DNA of 64,000 nucleotides from Labilibaculum euxinicum (GTDB taxonomy: Bacteria; Bacteroidota; Bacteroidia; Bacteroidales; Marinifilaceae), in assembly GCF_009795715.1 (NCBI RefSeq), contig NZ_WTCR01000011.1, forward strand, positions 62,001 through 126,000, written 5' to 3'. Position 1 is the stretch's first letter. Every line of letters begins with the position of its first letter. Below the pieces are notes generated by a model. That model made no database searches and was not told the origin of the DNA. It was given only the letters and a program-made list of their open reading frames with translations. Both the position numbers and the translations under genes were made by a program. Positions 52,930-61,804 of this stretch are shown piece after piece.

Positions 52930-53634
52930 TTACAAACCTAAATTCTTATTCTTTATCACTTCATCCTGAAGTTTCCTTGCCAATTTTTGCTCACGCACAA
53001 GAGCATTCTTACGATGAGTATCGAATTCCTCACGTACATCTTCTAAAGTTTCTTTGGTTTCTATTGTTACAACATTACTTCTTTTAAACAAAAAGAAACA
53101 CAAACCAGCAATCGCAAGCGATCCAAAAATTAAAATCCACATAATGGTATTGTAAGTCGATTTTGGCAATTGCATTCCCAACAGACTCATACTATCTTTT
53201 GAATTAATAGTTTCTTCCAATTGATTTTTTACTGTTTGCAATTCTTTTTTTAGAGAACCAATTTCTGTATTTTGATTTTCAAGCAAAGATTTTGTATCCG
53301 ACAAGTTCTTTTTTACAAAATTCAACGAATCTGTAACATTAGACTGAAACTTTTCTAAAGAGCTGATTTTAACAACTTTATAATCCTCATACCGATTGGA
53401 TTTTGTCATCATATAATCAAACTGCTCTTTAATGGTTCCTTCATCAAGATAAGCTTTTACACGCTTTCTTACGACAGGTTTCACAACAGCTGGAGTAGTA
53501 ACCTCCTGCTTAGTTGTCTCTTGCTTCTTCACTTCTGTTTTTACTTCGTTAGAAGTTTCTGTTGTCTGCGCAAATATTGCAGATGAAAACAAGATGAAAA
53601 GGACGGTTGAAAATAATGTTTTGTACAACTTCAT
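52930..53634 (-). CDS. Secreted coiled-coil membrane protein of unknown function
   Basis: 234 residues. A signal peptide ends near SSAIFAQ (residue 23) and a Thr/Glu/Lys-rich stretch follows (24-60). A coiled coil covers about 100-150 (LKKELQTVKNQLEETI), and one membrane segment lies at about 163-183 (IMWILIFGSLAIAGLCFFLF), followed by a charged cytoplasmic helix. The topology suggests an inner-membrane protein with a periplasmic coiled coil. Family not recognised. Monocistronic. Confidence 0.7.
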   Translation of the reverse strand: MKLYKTLFSTVLFILFSSAIFAQTTETSNEVKTEVKKQETTKQEVTTPAVVKPVVRKRVKAYLDEGTIKEQFDYMMTKSNRYEDYKVVKISSLEKFQSNVTDSLNFVKKNLSDTKSLLENQNTEIGSLKKELQTVKNQLEETINSKDSMSLLGMQLPKSTYNTIMWILIFGSLAIAGLCFFLFKRSNVVTIETKETLEDVREEFDTHRKNALVREQKLARKLQDEVIKNKNLGL

Positions 53635-53730
53635 TGGGATTCTTTTTGTTTTAATTCGTTTCTCAATTACAAAGAAAACGATATTCGACTTAGAAAATTG
53701 TTAGTAGTGAGTAAAATTTCTTAAACTTAT

Positions 53731-56280
53731 TTAGGCTGAATTTCTACTGGCATTAATATTACCATAAAGTGATCGAATAACCAAGTTTTGCAGTATATTA
53801 TATTTGTTTTGATCAGTATTTCCAGATAAATCCATCTCACGGATTTTCATCAGCGCAAATTGCTGAATACATATTAAAGGCAATACAATCTCTTCCCTTA
53901 AATGAATCGAATCCTTTAACTCCAGTGATAATTCCATAATCTCCTCTTGTCCGGATACTTCCAATAACATATCAATACTCAATTGATATTCCTTATAAAT
54001 CCAATTCCAAAATTCACCAAATTCTTCATCTTTTTGCATGTATTGTGTTAATGAAAAATATGATTTGCTTATTGACTGCATACTGTTCTCAACCAAAGTT
54101 CTAAAAAACAGAGAATTCTGATACAGACTCTTACACCCTTCCATTCGTCCTTCTTCTTTCAATCTCTTTATAGATGCTCCAACACCAAAAAAACCAGGTA
54201 CATTTTGCTTCATCTGACTCCAGGCTCCTACAAAAGGAATTGCCCGCAAATCTTCAAAATTTAATTCCGCTGATGCATTTCGTTTACTGGGACGACTTCC
54301 AATTTTTGCTTCTCCGTAGTATTTCAAAGCACTCATTTTCTCTAAATAAGGCACAAACTTATCCGATGATTTAAATCGCTGATATTCTTCCAGACTGTAT
54401 TGCGAAAGAGCCTCCATTATTTCTCTGTCTTCTGTGCTGAATTGTTTACTTTGATCCTCGAACAGACGATTTCCCAATCCAGCGGTAATCAGTAATTCCT
54501 GATAATATTTAGCCGATGCCTTGGTTCCAAACTTCGAACTAATCGTCTGCCCTTGAATGGTTACCTGTATTTCCTGATTTTCGATATTATTCCCAAGAGA
54601 AGAATAGAATTTGTGTGTGTTTCCTCCTCCTCGTGCCGGAGGTCCCCCGCGTCCATCAAAAAAGACAACTACAATTCCCTTTTCGCGCGCCAATCGGGTA
54701 ATATTTTCTTTTGCTTTGTAAATGCTCCAATTTGCTGAAAAGTAACCCCCATCTTTGGTTCCGTCCGAAAAGCCAAGCATAATGGTTTGCTTCTTTCCTC
54801 TCGAAACCAAATGCTGATAGTATACCTTATTTTCAAACAACTCCCTCATTGTTTCATCGGCTTTCGACAAATCATCAATCGTTTCGAATAACGGTACAAT
54901 ATCTAATGGCAAAGAATCTTCCCAGGCACAAAGCTTAGCCATAGCATAAACCCGGGCTACATCAACAGAAGACTGACAATTACTGATAATAAATCGATTA
55001 CATGCCAACTCCCCATTTCTTTCCTGAATCTCTTTTATGGTGGAAAAAACACTTATTGTATCTCTGCTCACCTTATCTTCAGTTTTAAAATAGCTAACTG
55101 ATCCTTTTACTTCAAATAAACTTTCAATAGAAACATCGCCAATTTGATTCGTTAAAAAGGTAGAAGATTTACACAAAACATCAAAAGCTTTACCAATAAT
55201 CCGACTATCCTGCCGGATGTCAATATTAGCAAAATGAGAACCAAACAGTTTCACTTTATTCTGAAACTTTCTCAATAAATCGAGAAAGAAACCATCGTGT
55301 TGCTCCACTAATATTTTCTCAATTTTATTTAAACAATCAGTAATCTCAGCAAGAGAGATTCCTGCACTTTTATCACTATCATTCAAAGCAGTAAGAACCC
55401 TTTCTTCCAAGTTCACAATTAACTCATACACACCTTTAAAGCTTAAGCGCCTGCGCAAAAGTCTCAAATCTTTGTAATAATTCAAAAACAAAATATACCG
55501 AAGTCTTTCTGCAACTTTCAGTGTTGTTTCAGTATTTACATAAGGATTTCCATCACGGTCGCCTCCCGGCCAAAAACCAAATGAGATTACAGAACCAACC
55601 TTTTCATTAGAAAAGTCTTCGCTTTTTAACAATTCTGAATACAAATCGGAAGCCGACTGATAAAATATATTCTCAAGATACCAGCTCAAACTTTTTGCTT
55701 CATCATATGGTGTAGGACGTTCCTTCTTAAAAAACGGTGTTTTCCCCAACTGGGTAAGCAATAACTTAATTTGAAGCAAATCGCTTTTTTGAATGGCTTT
55801 TATCAAATCATTGATAATGGCAAGAACAGTGCTGGGATAAAATTGCGTAGGATGAGCAGTTAACACAACCCGCACAGCAAAATGTTCTAAATCATTTTTT
55901 AAATCCTCCCATTTGCCGGTTTGTTTGATCTTCGACTTTAATGCTTTCAAACTGCCGGCACCATCTAAATCATTCATTTTGCCAAAGACTGCATCCTCCA
56001 CTGCATCCAGCAAAACCACCTGTCTTTCGATGTAATGAATTACCCGAAACATGAAATCAAATTCTTCCTCCTCTGTTTTAAAGGAGGTTTGCTTCTCAAA
56101 AAAATCCTCGAATATTTCAACCGGTGATTTTCCTGTCTCCAATCCCTTCGAGCATTCTTCTTTTAAAATGGGAATTAATATTCCCGTTTTATGAATACCA
56201 TCCAATGGCAATGTCAAAAATATACTGTTGTACAATTTGTACTTTAAATCAACTTCATTTTGAAATTTCTCTGATCTCAT
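53731..56280 (-). CDS. ppc: Phosphoenolpyruvate carboxylase
   Basis: 849 residues. Catalytic motifs are present: VLTAHPTQFYPSTVL with the essential His, GFWPGGDRDGNPYVN, and FFDGRGGPPARGGGNTHKF. It carboxylates PEP to oxaloacetate, feeding the C4 branch that leads to succinate and propionate. The C-terminus reads NASRNSA where most enzymes end RNTG, a small deviation at a residue group that contributes to the active site. Single gene. The role fits the carboxylase cluster at 9-14 kb. Confidence 0.95.
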   Translation of the reverse strand: MRSEKFQNEVDLKYKLYNSIFLTLPLDGIHKTGILIPILKEECSKGLETGKSPVEIFEDFFEKQTSFKTEEEEFDFMFRVIHYIERQVVLLDAVEDAVFGKMNDLDGAGSLKALKSKIKQTGKWEDLKNDLEHFAVRVVLTAHPTQFYPSTVLAIINDLIKAIQKSDLLQIKLLLTQLGKTPFFKKERPTPYDEAKSLSWYLENIFYQSASDLYSELLKSEDFSNEKVGSVISFGFWPGGDRDGNPYVNTETTLKVAERLRYILFLNYYKDLRLLRRRLSFKGVYELIVNLEERVLTALNDSDKSAGISLAEITDCLNKIEKILVEQHDGFFLDLLRKFQNKVKLFGSHFANIDIRQDSRIIGKAFDVLCKSSTFLTNQIGDVSIESLFEVKGSVSYFKTEDKVSRDTISVFSTIKEIQERNGELACNRFIISNCQSSVDVARVYAMAKLCAWEDSLPLDIVPLFETIDDLSKADETMRELFENKVYYQHLVSRGKKQTIMLGFSDGTKDGGYFSANWSIYKAKENITRLAREKGIVVVFFDGRGGPPARGGGNTHKFYSSLGNNIENQEIQVTIQGQTISSKFGTKASAKYYQELLITAGLGNRLFEDQSKQFSTEDREIMEALSQYSLEEYQRFKSSDKFVPYLEKMSALKYYGEAKIGSRPSKRNASAELNFEDLRAIPFVGAWSQMKQNVPGFFGVGASIKRLKEEGRMEGCKSLYQNSLFFRTLVENSMQSISKSYFSLTQYMQKDEEFGEFWNWIYKEYQLSIDMLLEVSGQEEIMELSLELKDSIHLREEIVLPLICIQQFALMKIREMDLSGNTDQNKYNILQNLVIRSLYGNINASRNSA

Positions 56281-56552
56281 ATAATTATATTTCTCCCCCG
56301 TACATATACATATATTAATTGATCCGATTAAGATAAGAAAACAGATTGAAATTTAACGAGGAGATAAACTATTTTCAGAAATATTTGCTGCTGGACGGGG
56401 ACTGCTGCATTCACACAACTCAACCTCTTTATCAGCAAGGAAAAAATCTCAAAAACTTCACTCCTTTTTAAAATAATTGCATCAGATAAATTGTATCTTT
56501 AAACTTGTTGCACCAACAACTTACTTCCTAATCCGGAACTCTTATACCGCTT
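56281..56552. other. Divergent intergenic region
   Basis: Region between the divergent ppc and glgB genes. A TATCTTTA close to the -7 consensus lies near 56496-56503, but no full promoter is called. Confidence 0.4.
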
Positions 56553-58565
56553 ATGATTAAACATCTTAAAATAGTTGACTCGGATCCCATGTTATACGAT
56601 TATCAATATGTGATTCAAAAAAGATTAAATGCAGCTTTCCAAAAGGAAAAGGAACTAACAGAAACTACGCTTTCAGCCTTTGCCAATGGACATCATTATT
56701 ATGGTCTCCATCAAGATTCTGAAAACTGGATTATTCGGGAATGGGTTCCAAATGCCGATAAAATGTATCTTATTGGTGAATTTTCGAACTGGCAAAAGCA
56801 AACAAACTATCAATTCGAAAGAATTGCCAATGGTAATTTTGAGTTGAAACTGCCGTTAGCTTCACTAAAACAAGCTGATTTATATAAATTACTGATTTAT
56901 TGGCCGGGAGGAAAAGGAGAACGTATTCCTGTTTGGTGCACACGAGTGGTACAAGATCCTGATACACTTATTTATTCAGCTCAAGTGTGGCAAAACGAAA
57001 AGCCTTTTGAATGGAAATTTGATACCAATAGAGTCAAATACAAATCGCCTCTTATTTATGAAGCCCATATTGGAATGGCTACAGAAAAAGAAAGCGTTGG
57101 CACTTATAAGGAATTTCGTGAACTCGTATTGCCCAGAATTCACCGCGCCGGTTACAATACCATACAATTAATGGCCATTCAGGAACATCCGTACTATGGC
57201 TCTTTTGGATATCATGTTTCCAGCTTATTCGCAGCATCTTCCCGCTTCGGAACGCCCGAAGAATTGAAACAACTAATTGATGCAGCACATTCCTTAGGCA
57301 TTATGGTGATTATGGATATCGTTCACTCGCATGCAGTAAAAAATGAACTGGAAGGCATTGGTAATTTCGATGGTTCGCCACATCAATTTTTTCATGCAGA
57401 TGAACGAAGAGAACACATAGCATGGGATTCTTTGTGTTACAATTATGGGAAAAATGAAGTTCTTCACCTTCTGTTATCCAATATTAAATACTGGTTGGAA
57501 GAATATCATTTCGATGGATATCGTTTTGATGGCGTGACAAGTATGCTTTACTACGATCATGGTTTATCGAGAGATTTTACAAGCTATGAAATGTATTTTG
57601 ACGGCGGACAAGATGAGGATGCAATTTGCTACCTAAGCTTAGCCAACAAGTTGATTCACGAATACAATCCCAATGCGATTAGTGTTGCAGAAGAAATGAG
57701 CGGATATCCCGGCTTAGCATCTTCTTTGGAGGATGGAGGCTTGGGTTTTGATTTTAGATTAGCCATGGGAATTCCCGATTATTGGATCAAGCTGATTAAG
57801 GAAACACATGATGAAGACTGGAATGTAGGCAATATCTTTTACGAATTATCCAACAAACGAGCCGAAGAAAAAACCATTAGCTATGCAGAATCTCACGATC
57901 AGGCTTTGGTTGGCGACCAAACGCTTATTTTCCGTTTAATTGAAAAATCAATGTATGACAGCATGGACAAATCAAGCGTAAACTTGGTGGTCGACCGTGG
58001 AATTGCTCTTCATAAATTGATTCGATTGCTGACACTTTCCTGTTCTGGAAACGGCTACCTAAATTTTATGGGAAATGAATTCGGACATCCCGAATGGATT
58101 GATTTCCCCCGTTTAGGTAACAATTGGTCCTACAAACATGCGCGGCGACAATGGAGTTTGGTCGACAATCATCTCTTGCGCTTCGAAGATTTAAATGAGT
58201 TTGATAAAGATATGATTGCTCTGCAAAACAGAGAGGAATTCATTAACGAACCCTATATCAATTGTGTTCAATCCGATCAGCAAAATCAAATTTTGGCTAT
58301 TCTGAGAAAAGATTTACTTTTCGTTTTCAACCTCAATCCAAGCGAATCATTTACCTATTATGGAATTCCTGCAAAATCAGGTAAATATCAGCTTGTGCTT
58401 AATTCAGACGAGAAAAAATATGGTGGCTTCGATCGTGTGGATGGCAGCCTGCTTTACTATTCCAAACCTGAAGCTTCAATGTCGAAAAACCACAGGGTAT
58501 ATCTTTATTTACCAAGCAGAACAGCTTTAGTATTCAAGTATATTCCTTCAAAAAGTATCTTTTAA
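56553..58565 (+). CDS. glgB: 1,4-alpha-glucan branching enzyme
   Basis: 670 residues, the short eukaryote-like form. An N-terminal CBM48-like domain (IREWVPNADKMYLIGEFSNWQ, about 50-75) precedes the GH13 barrel with DGYRFDGVTSMLYYDHG (nucleophile Asp), ISVAEEMSGYPG (acid/base Glu) and ESHDQALVGD. A C-terminal beta domain ends the protein. It makes alpha-1,6 branches in glycogen. Its stop is 2 bases before the GH13 gene. Confidence 0.95.
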   Translation: MIKHLKIVDSDPMLYDYQYVIQKRLNAAFQKEKELTETTLSAFANGHHYYGLHQDSENWIIREWVPNADKMYLIGEFSNWQKQTNYQFERIANGNFELKLPLASLKQADLYKLLIYWPGGKGERIPVWCTRVVQDPDTLIYSAQVWQNEKPFEWKFDTNRVKYKSPLIYEAHIGMATEKESVGTYKEFRELVLPRIHRAGYNTIQLMAIQEHPYYGSFGYHVSSLFAASSRFGTPEELKQLIDAAHSLGIMVIMDIVHSHAVKNELEGIGNFDGSPHQFFHADERREHIAWDSLCYNYGKNEVLHLLLSNIKYWLEEYHFDGYRFDGVTSMLYYDHGLSRDFTSYEMYFDGGQDEDAICYLSLANKLIHEYNPNAISVAEEMSGYPGLASSLEDGGLGFDFRLAMGIPDYWIKLIKETHDEDWNVGNIFYELSNKRAEEKTISYAESHDQALVGDQTLIFRLIEKSMYDSMDKSSVNLVVDRGIALHKLIRLLTLSCSGNGYLNFMGNEFGHPEWIDFPRLGNNWSYKHARRQWSLVDNHLLRFEDLNEFDKDMIALQNREEFINEPYINCVQSDQQNQILAILRKDLLFVFNLNPSESFTYYGIPAKSGKYQLVLNSDEKKYGGFDRVDGSLLYYSKPEASMSKNHRVYLYLPSRTALVFKYIPSKSIF

Positions 58566-58567
58566 AT

Positions 58568-60268
58568 ATGAGCATTCCCAAACCAATTATATATCAATTG
58601 CTTCCTCGTTTATTTGGAAATAAAAACACGAAGCCTGTTGTTGATGGTTCCCGAAGCGAAAATGGAACCGGAAAGTTCAATGACATCATCAATACTGCAC
58701 TCCAGGAAATAAAAAAACTTGGAATTACTCATGTTTGGTATACCGGAATCATCGAGCATGCGATTGTTGAGGCTTATCCTGATGCTGGAATCCCTCATGG
58801 AAATCCATTAGTGATTAAAGGAAAAGCAGGATCTCCATATGCAATTAAAGATTACTACGATGTAAATCCAGATCTGGCCGAGGATGTAGATGAAAGAATG
58901 CTGGAGTTTCAAAATCTTGTTGCGAGAACCCATCAGAACGATATGAAGGTGATTATCGATTTTGTTCCCAATCATTTGGCCCGGGAATATCATTCGGATG
59001 CAAAACCGGAAGGTATTTCTGATTTCGGTGACCAAGATGATGGCAGTAAAGCATTTTCGGCCACTAACAACTTCTACTATCTACCGCACCAACAATTGCA
59101 TCTGTCTGATGAAATAAGAAATCGGTTTCCGAATACAGATTATCAGGAATATCCTGCAAAGGCAACCGGAAATGATCAATTTACTGCCCATCCGCAACTA
59201 AACGATTGGTACGAAACCGTTAAGCTAAATTATGGTGTCGATTATCAGAATGGGCACTCCGCTCATTTTGATCCAATTCCAGATACTTGGTTGAAAATGA
59301 AAGACATTTTGCTCTATTGGGCAAAAAAAGAAATTGATGGTTTCCGTTGTGATATGGCAGAAATGGTACCCGTAGAATTTTGGCAGTGGGTAATTGGGGA
59401 AATAAAATCAGCATTTCCTGATATCCTTTTTATTGCCGAAGTATACAATCCTTATTTATACGAAACCTATATTAAAAACGGAAAATTCGATTACCTGTAC
59501 GACAAAGTAGGTTTGTATGACACTCTTAAAGGAGTAATTCGCGGAGAACGTGCAGCCAGAGATATTTCACAATGCTGGCAATCCTTAAACAATCTGGACG
59601 AATACATGCTTCGGTTTCTGGAAAATCATGATGAACAAAGAATTGCTTCGCCCTATTTTGCTTCCGATCCTATTAAAGCCCTTCCGGGGATGATGCTGTC
59701 GCTTTGTATGCACCGAGGACCTGTGATGATATATTCGGGACAGGAATTTGCTGAAACAGGAATGGAAATATCCGGTTATAGTGGTTCTGACGGGCGATCT
59801 ACCATATTCGATTACTGGAATTTGCCAGAACACCAAAAATGGATGAATGATGGCAGATTTGATGGTGAATTATTATCTGATCGGCAAAAAAAACTGCAAA
59901 CAGCCTATCATGACATTCTAAAATATGCACAACTGCCCGCTATCGTCTTTGGTGAATTTTATGATATAATGTGGCAAAACACGGATTCAAACATCTTTAA
60001 TTCGGATAAAGTTTACGCTTTTTTGCGGCATACCGTAAATCAAAAACTATTAGTGATTTGCAATTTCGATGATCACACACAGCATTTGCAAGTAAAAATA
60101 CCAACACACGCACTGGAAACAATGAAGATTCAACGTCCGCTAGAATTGTGTTTTGTTAATAAACAATCAAATGCTGAGCATAGGCTTACCTGCGAAGAAG
60201 CATCTGAAAAAGGATTGTCTCTAAATGTTTCGGGCTATCAATATTTGCTGTTCGAAATTAGAAACTAA
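58568..60268 (+). CDS. GH13 alpha-amylase family enzyme
   Basis: 566 residues without signal peptide, so cytoplasmic. The barrel motifs are present: MKVIIDFVPNHLA, DGFRCDMAEMV (nucleophile Asp), LFIAEVYNP (acid/base Glu) and LENHDEQRIAS. A B-domain insertion with YQEYPAKATGNDQFTAHPQ lies between. Substrate is probably glycogen or maltodextrin. Translationally coupled to glgB, it likely trims or debranches the storage glucan, which is inference. Confidence 0.88.
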   Translation: MSIPKPIIYQLLPRLFGNKNTKPVVDGSRSENGTGKFNDIINTALQEIKKLGITHVWYTGIIEHAIVEAYPDAGIPHGNPLVIKGKAGSPYAIKDYYDVNPDLAEDVDERMLEFQNLVARTHQNDMKVIIDFVPNHLAREYHSDAKPEGISDFGDQDDGSKAFSATNNFYYLPHQQLHLSDEIRNRFPNTDYQEYPAKATGNDQFTAHPQLNDWYETVKLNYGVDYQNGHSAHFDPIPDTWLKMKDILLYWAKKEIDGFRCDMAEMVPVEFWQWVIGEIKSAFPDILFIAEVYNPYLYETYIKNGKFDYLYDKVGLYDTLKGVIRGERAARDISQCWQSLNNLDEYMLRFLENHDEQRIASPYFASDPIKALPGMMLSLCMHRGPVMIYSGQEFAETGMEISGYSGSDGRSTIFDYWNLPEHQKWMNDGRFDGELLSDRQKKLQTAYHDILKYAQLPAIVFGEFYDIMWQNTDSNIFNSDKVYAFLRHTVNQKLLVICNFDDHTQHLQVKIPTHALETMKIQRPLELCFVNKQSNAEHRLTCEEASEKGLSLNVSGYQYLLFEIRN

Positions 60269-60433
60269 AAAAATCACTGATTTATATACTGTTATTGCAA
60301 TTAATTGAGTGAATAGATCGTATTATCATCAGTAATTGTACTACGTTTACACAATTTTTAAAAATCAACTGCGAAATAAACATTGCTTAGGAGTTTGACC
60401 TTGGTTTTGCGAAACGCGAAAAACAAATAAGGA

Positions 60434-61531
60434 ATGTTAAAAAACGAATTAGAGCTGATCATATCAGGTCAAAAAATATCAGTAAACAGACCAGAACCAA
60501 TTGTTGCAGATATCGATGTGGTTCCCTACAAAAGACGTATGGATCCTATGGATGCCGTAGATGCACTTATTGAAGGCTATTCGGTTTTAATTGTTGATTA
60601 CTATAGCAGCGGACTTGCTGTACTCAGCGAATTAAAAAAACATCTGGAGAAAAAATATACGGATCAATCGTTTAAGGGACAACGTGAATTGCGCAAAACT
60701 TATCGCGAGCTTTCTCATAAATTACTTCTGCACATAACAAACAACAAACTCACCGTTAGAAAAGCTCCGGAAATTGGCTGGTTAGAAACTCTATATCCCG
60801 ATTTTACTGAATTTCTGCTGCCATTTTCTCAGGTTCAAGGATTAAACAGTTCGTGGCAGTGGTACAACAAAGGTATTTTCATTCCTGTTATCGACAGAAA
60901 AATACATCCGTTTTATGGCACTTACTTCCCAACCCGATTTGAACATTTAAAACTATTCGACAAGTGGTTGGAACGTTACAAGGGAGAAAAAAAATCTGCT
61001 ATTGATGTTGGAATTGGATCCGGTATTTTAAGTTTTCAACTGTTGAAGCGTGGTTTTCAGAAGGTTTGTGGTACCGATAACAATCCAAATGCGATTATTG
61101 GCTTAACACAAAGTCTGAAAAAAAGTAAATTAAACTCGAAAATAGAACTTCTATTCGGAGATTTATTTGCCCAAAACGACAGCAAATCAGATTTAATTGT
61201 ATTTAATCCGCCCTGGTTGCCGGCATCAAACAAATCGGAAGGAATCGACAATGCAATCTACTATGAAAAGGATTTGTTTCCACGCTTTTTTGCAGAAGCA
61301 AAAAAACACACCAGACTTAATGGCCGTGTTGTAATTCTGTTTTCAAATCTGGCACAAATTACCAATCAGAAGGAAAGTCATCCTATCGAAAAGGAATTGG
61401 CTGAAGGCGGTCGTTTTGAAAAAGAATTACTTTTGCATAAAAAAGTAAGATCAGCTTCGAAGAACACAAAAAGAAATCAAAATTGGCGCCACGAAGAAAT
61501 GATTGAACTATGGGTATTAAAATTGCTTTAA
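60434..61531 (+). CDS. SAM-dependent methyltransferase with NPPW motif
   Basis: 365 residues. An N-terminal region of about 170 residues without recognised domain (LKKHLEKKYTDQSFKGQRELRKTYREL) precedes a Rossmann methyltransferase: AIDVGIGSGILSFQLLKRGF (motif I, about 197), GTDNNPNAI and LIVFNPPWLPAS (about 258). NPPW marks methylation of an amide or amino nitrogen, as in HemK/RsmC-like enzymes acting on protein or nucleic acid. Target unknown. Confidence 0.85.
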   Translation: MLKNELELIISGQKISVNRPEPIVADIDVVPYKRRMDPMDAVDALIEGYSVLIVDYYSSGLAVLSELKKHLEKKYTDQSFKGQRELRKTYRELSHKLLLHITNNKLTVRKAPEIGWLETLYPDFTEFLLPFSQVQGLNSSWQWYNKGIFIPVIDRKIHPFYGTYFPTRFEHLKLFDKWLERYKGEKKSAIDVGIGSGILSFQLLKRGFQKVCGTDNNPNAIIGLTQSLKKSKLNSKIELLFGDLFAQNDSKSDLIVFNPPWLPASNKSEGIDNAIYYEKDLFPRFFAEAKKHTRLNGRVVILFSNLAQITNQKESHPIEKELAEGGRFEKELLLHKKVRSASKNTKRNQNWRHEEMIELWVLKLL

Positions 61532-61629
61532 CCAAACACACAAAAAATATTAAATGCCAATTTATTTCGTAAATTTGAAATAACACTTTATAAGTAATAA
61601 AATAGAAACTTAATTTTAATATAAATATC

Positions 61630-61734
61630 ATGGCTAAGTCACAAGACGCTAAGAAAAACGTGAAAAAGGAATCGACAAAAACGGCGAAAGAAAAAAAAGA
61701 AGAAAAAAGAGAGAAAAAAGCTAATAAAAAATAA
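61630..61734 (+). CDS. Lysine-rich small protein
   Basis: 34 codons, ATG to TAA, starting MAKSQDAKKNVKKESTKTAK; about half of the residues are Lys and nearly all others are Glu, Ala, Ser or Thr. Upstream ATAAATATC leaves no obvious ribosome binding site. A strong terminator follows 20 bases later, suggesting a real short transcript. Similar basic tails occur in nucleic-acid-binding small proteins, but no family is recognised. Confidence 0.6.
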   Translation: MAKSQDAKKNVKKESTKTAKEKKEEKREKKANKK

Positions 61735-61753
61735 TTTCATTTATTCTAAATAC

Positions 61754-61790
61754 AAAAAAAGGCTGTTTCAAAATTGGAACAGCCTTTTTT
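61754..61790. terminator. Bidirectional terminator
   Basis: AAGGCTGTT with AACAGCCTT forms the stem, with A-runs on the left and a T-run (TTTTTT) on the right, between the lysine-rich ORF and the glucan phosphorylase. Confidence 0.85.
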
Positions 61791-61804
61791 CATAATATTT
61801 TATT

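Noticed and set aside
52624-52941. Short ORFs on both strands between the Crp/Fnr and coiled-coil protein genes
   Set aside because: No start signals or recognisable domains, and one runs through the terminator of the neighbouring gene.
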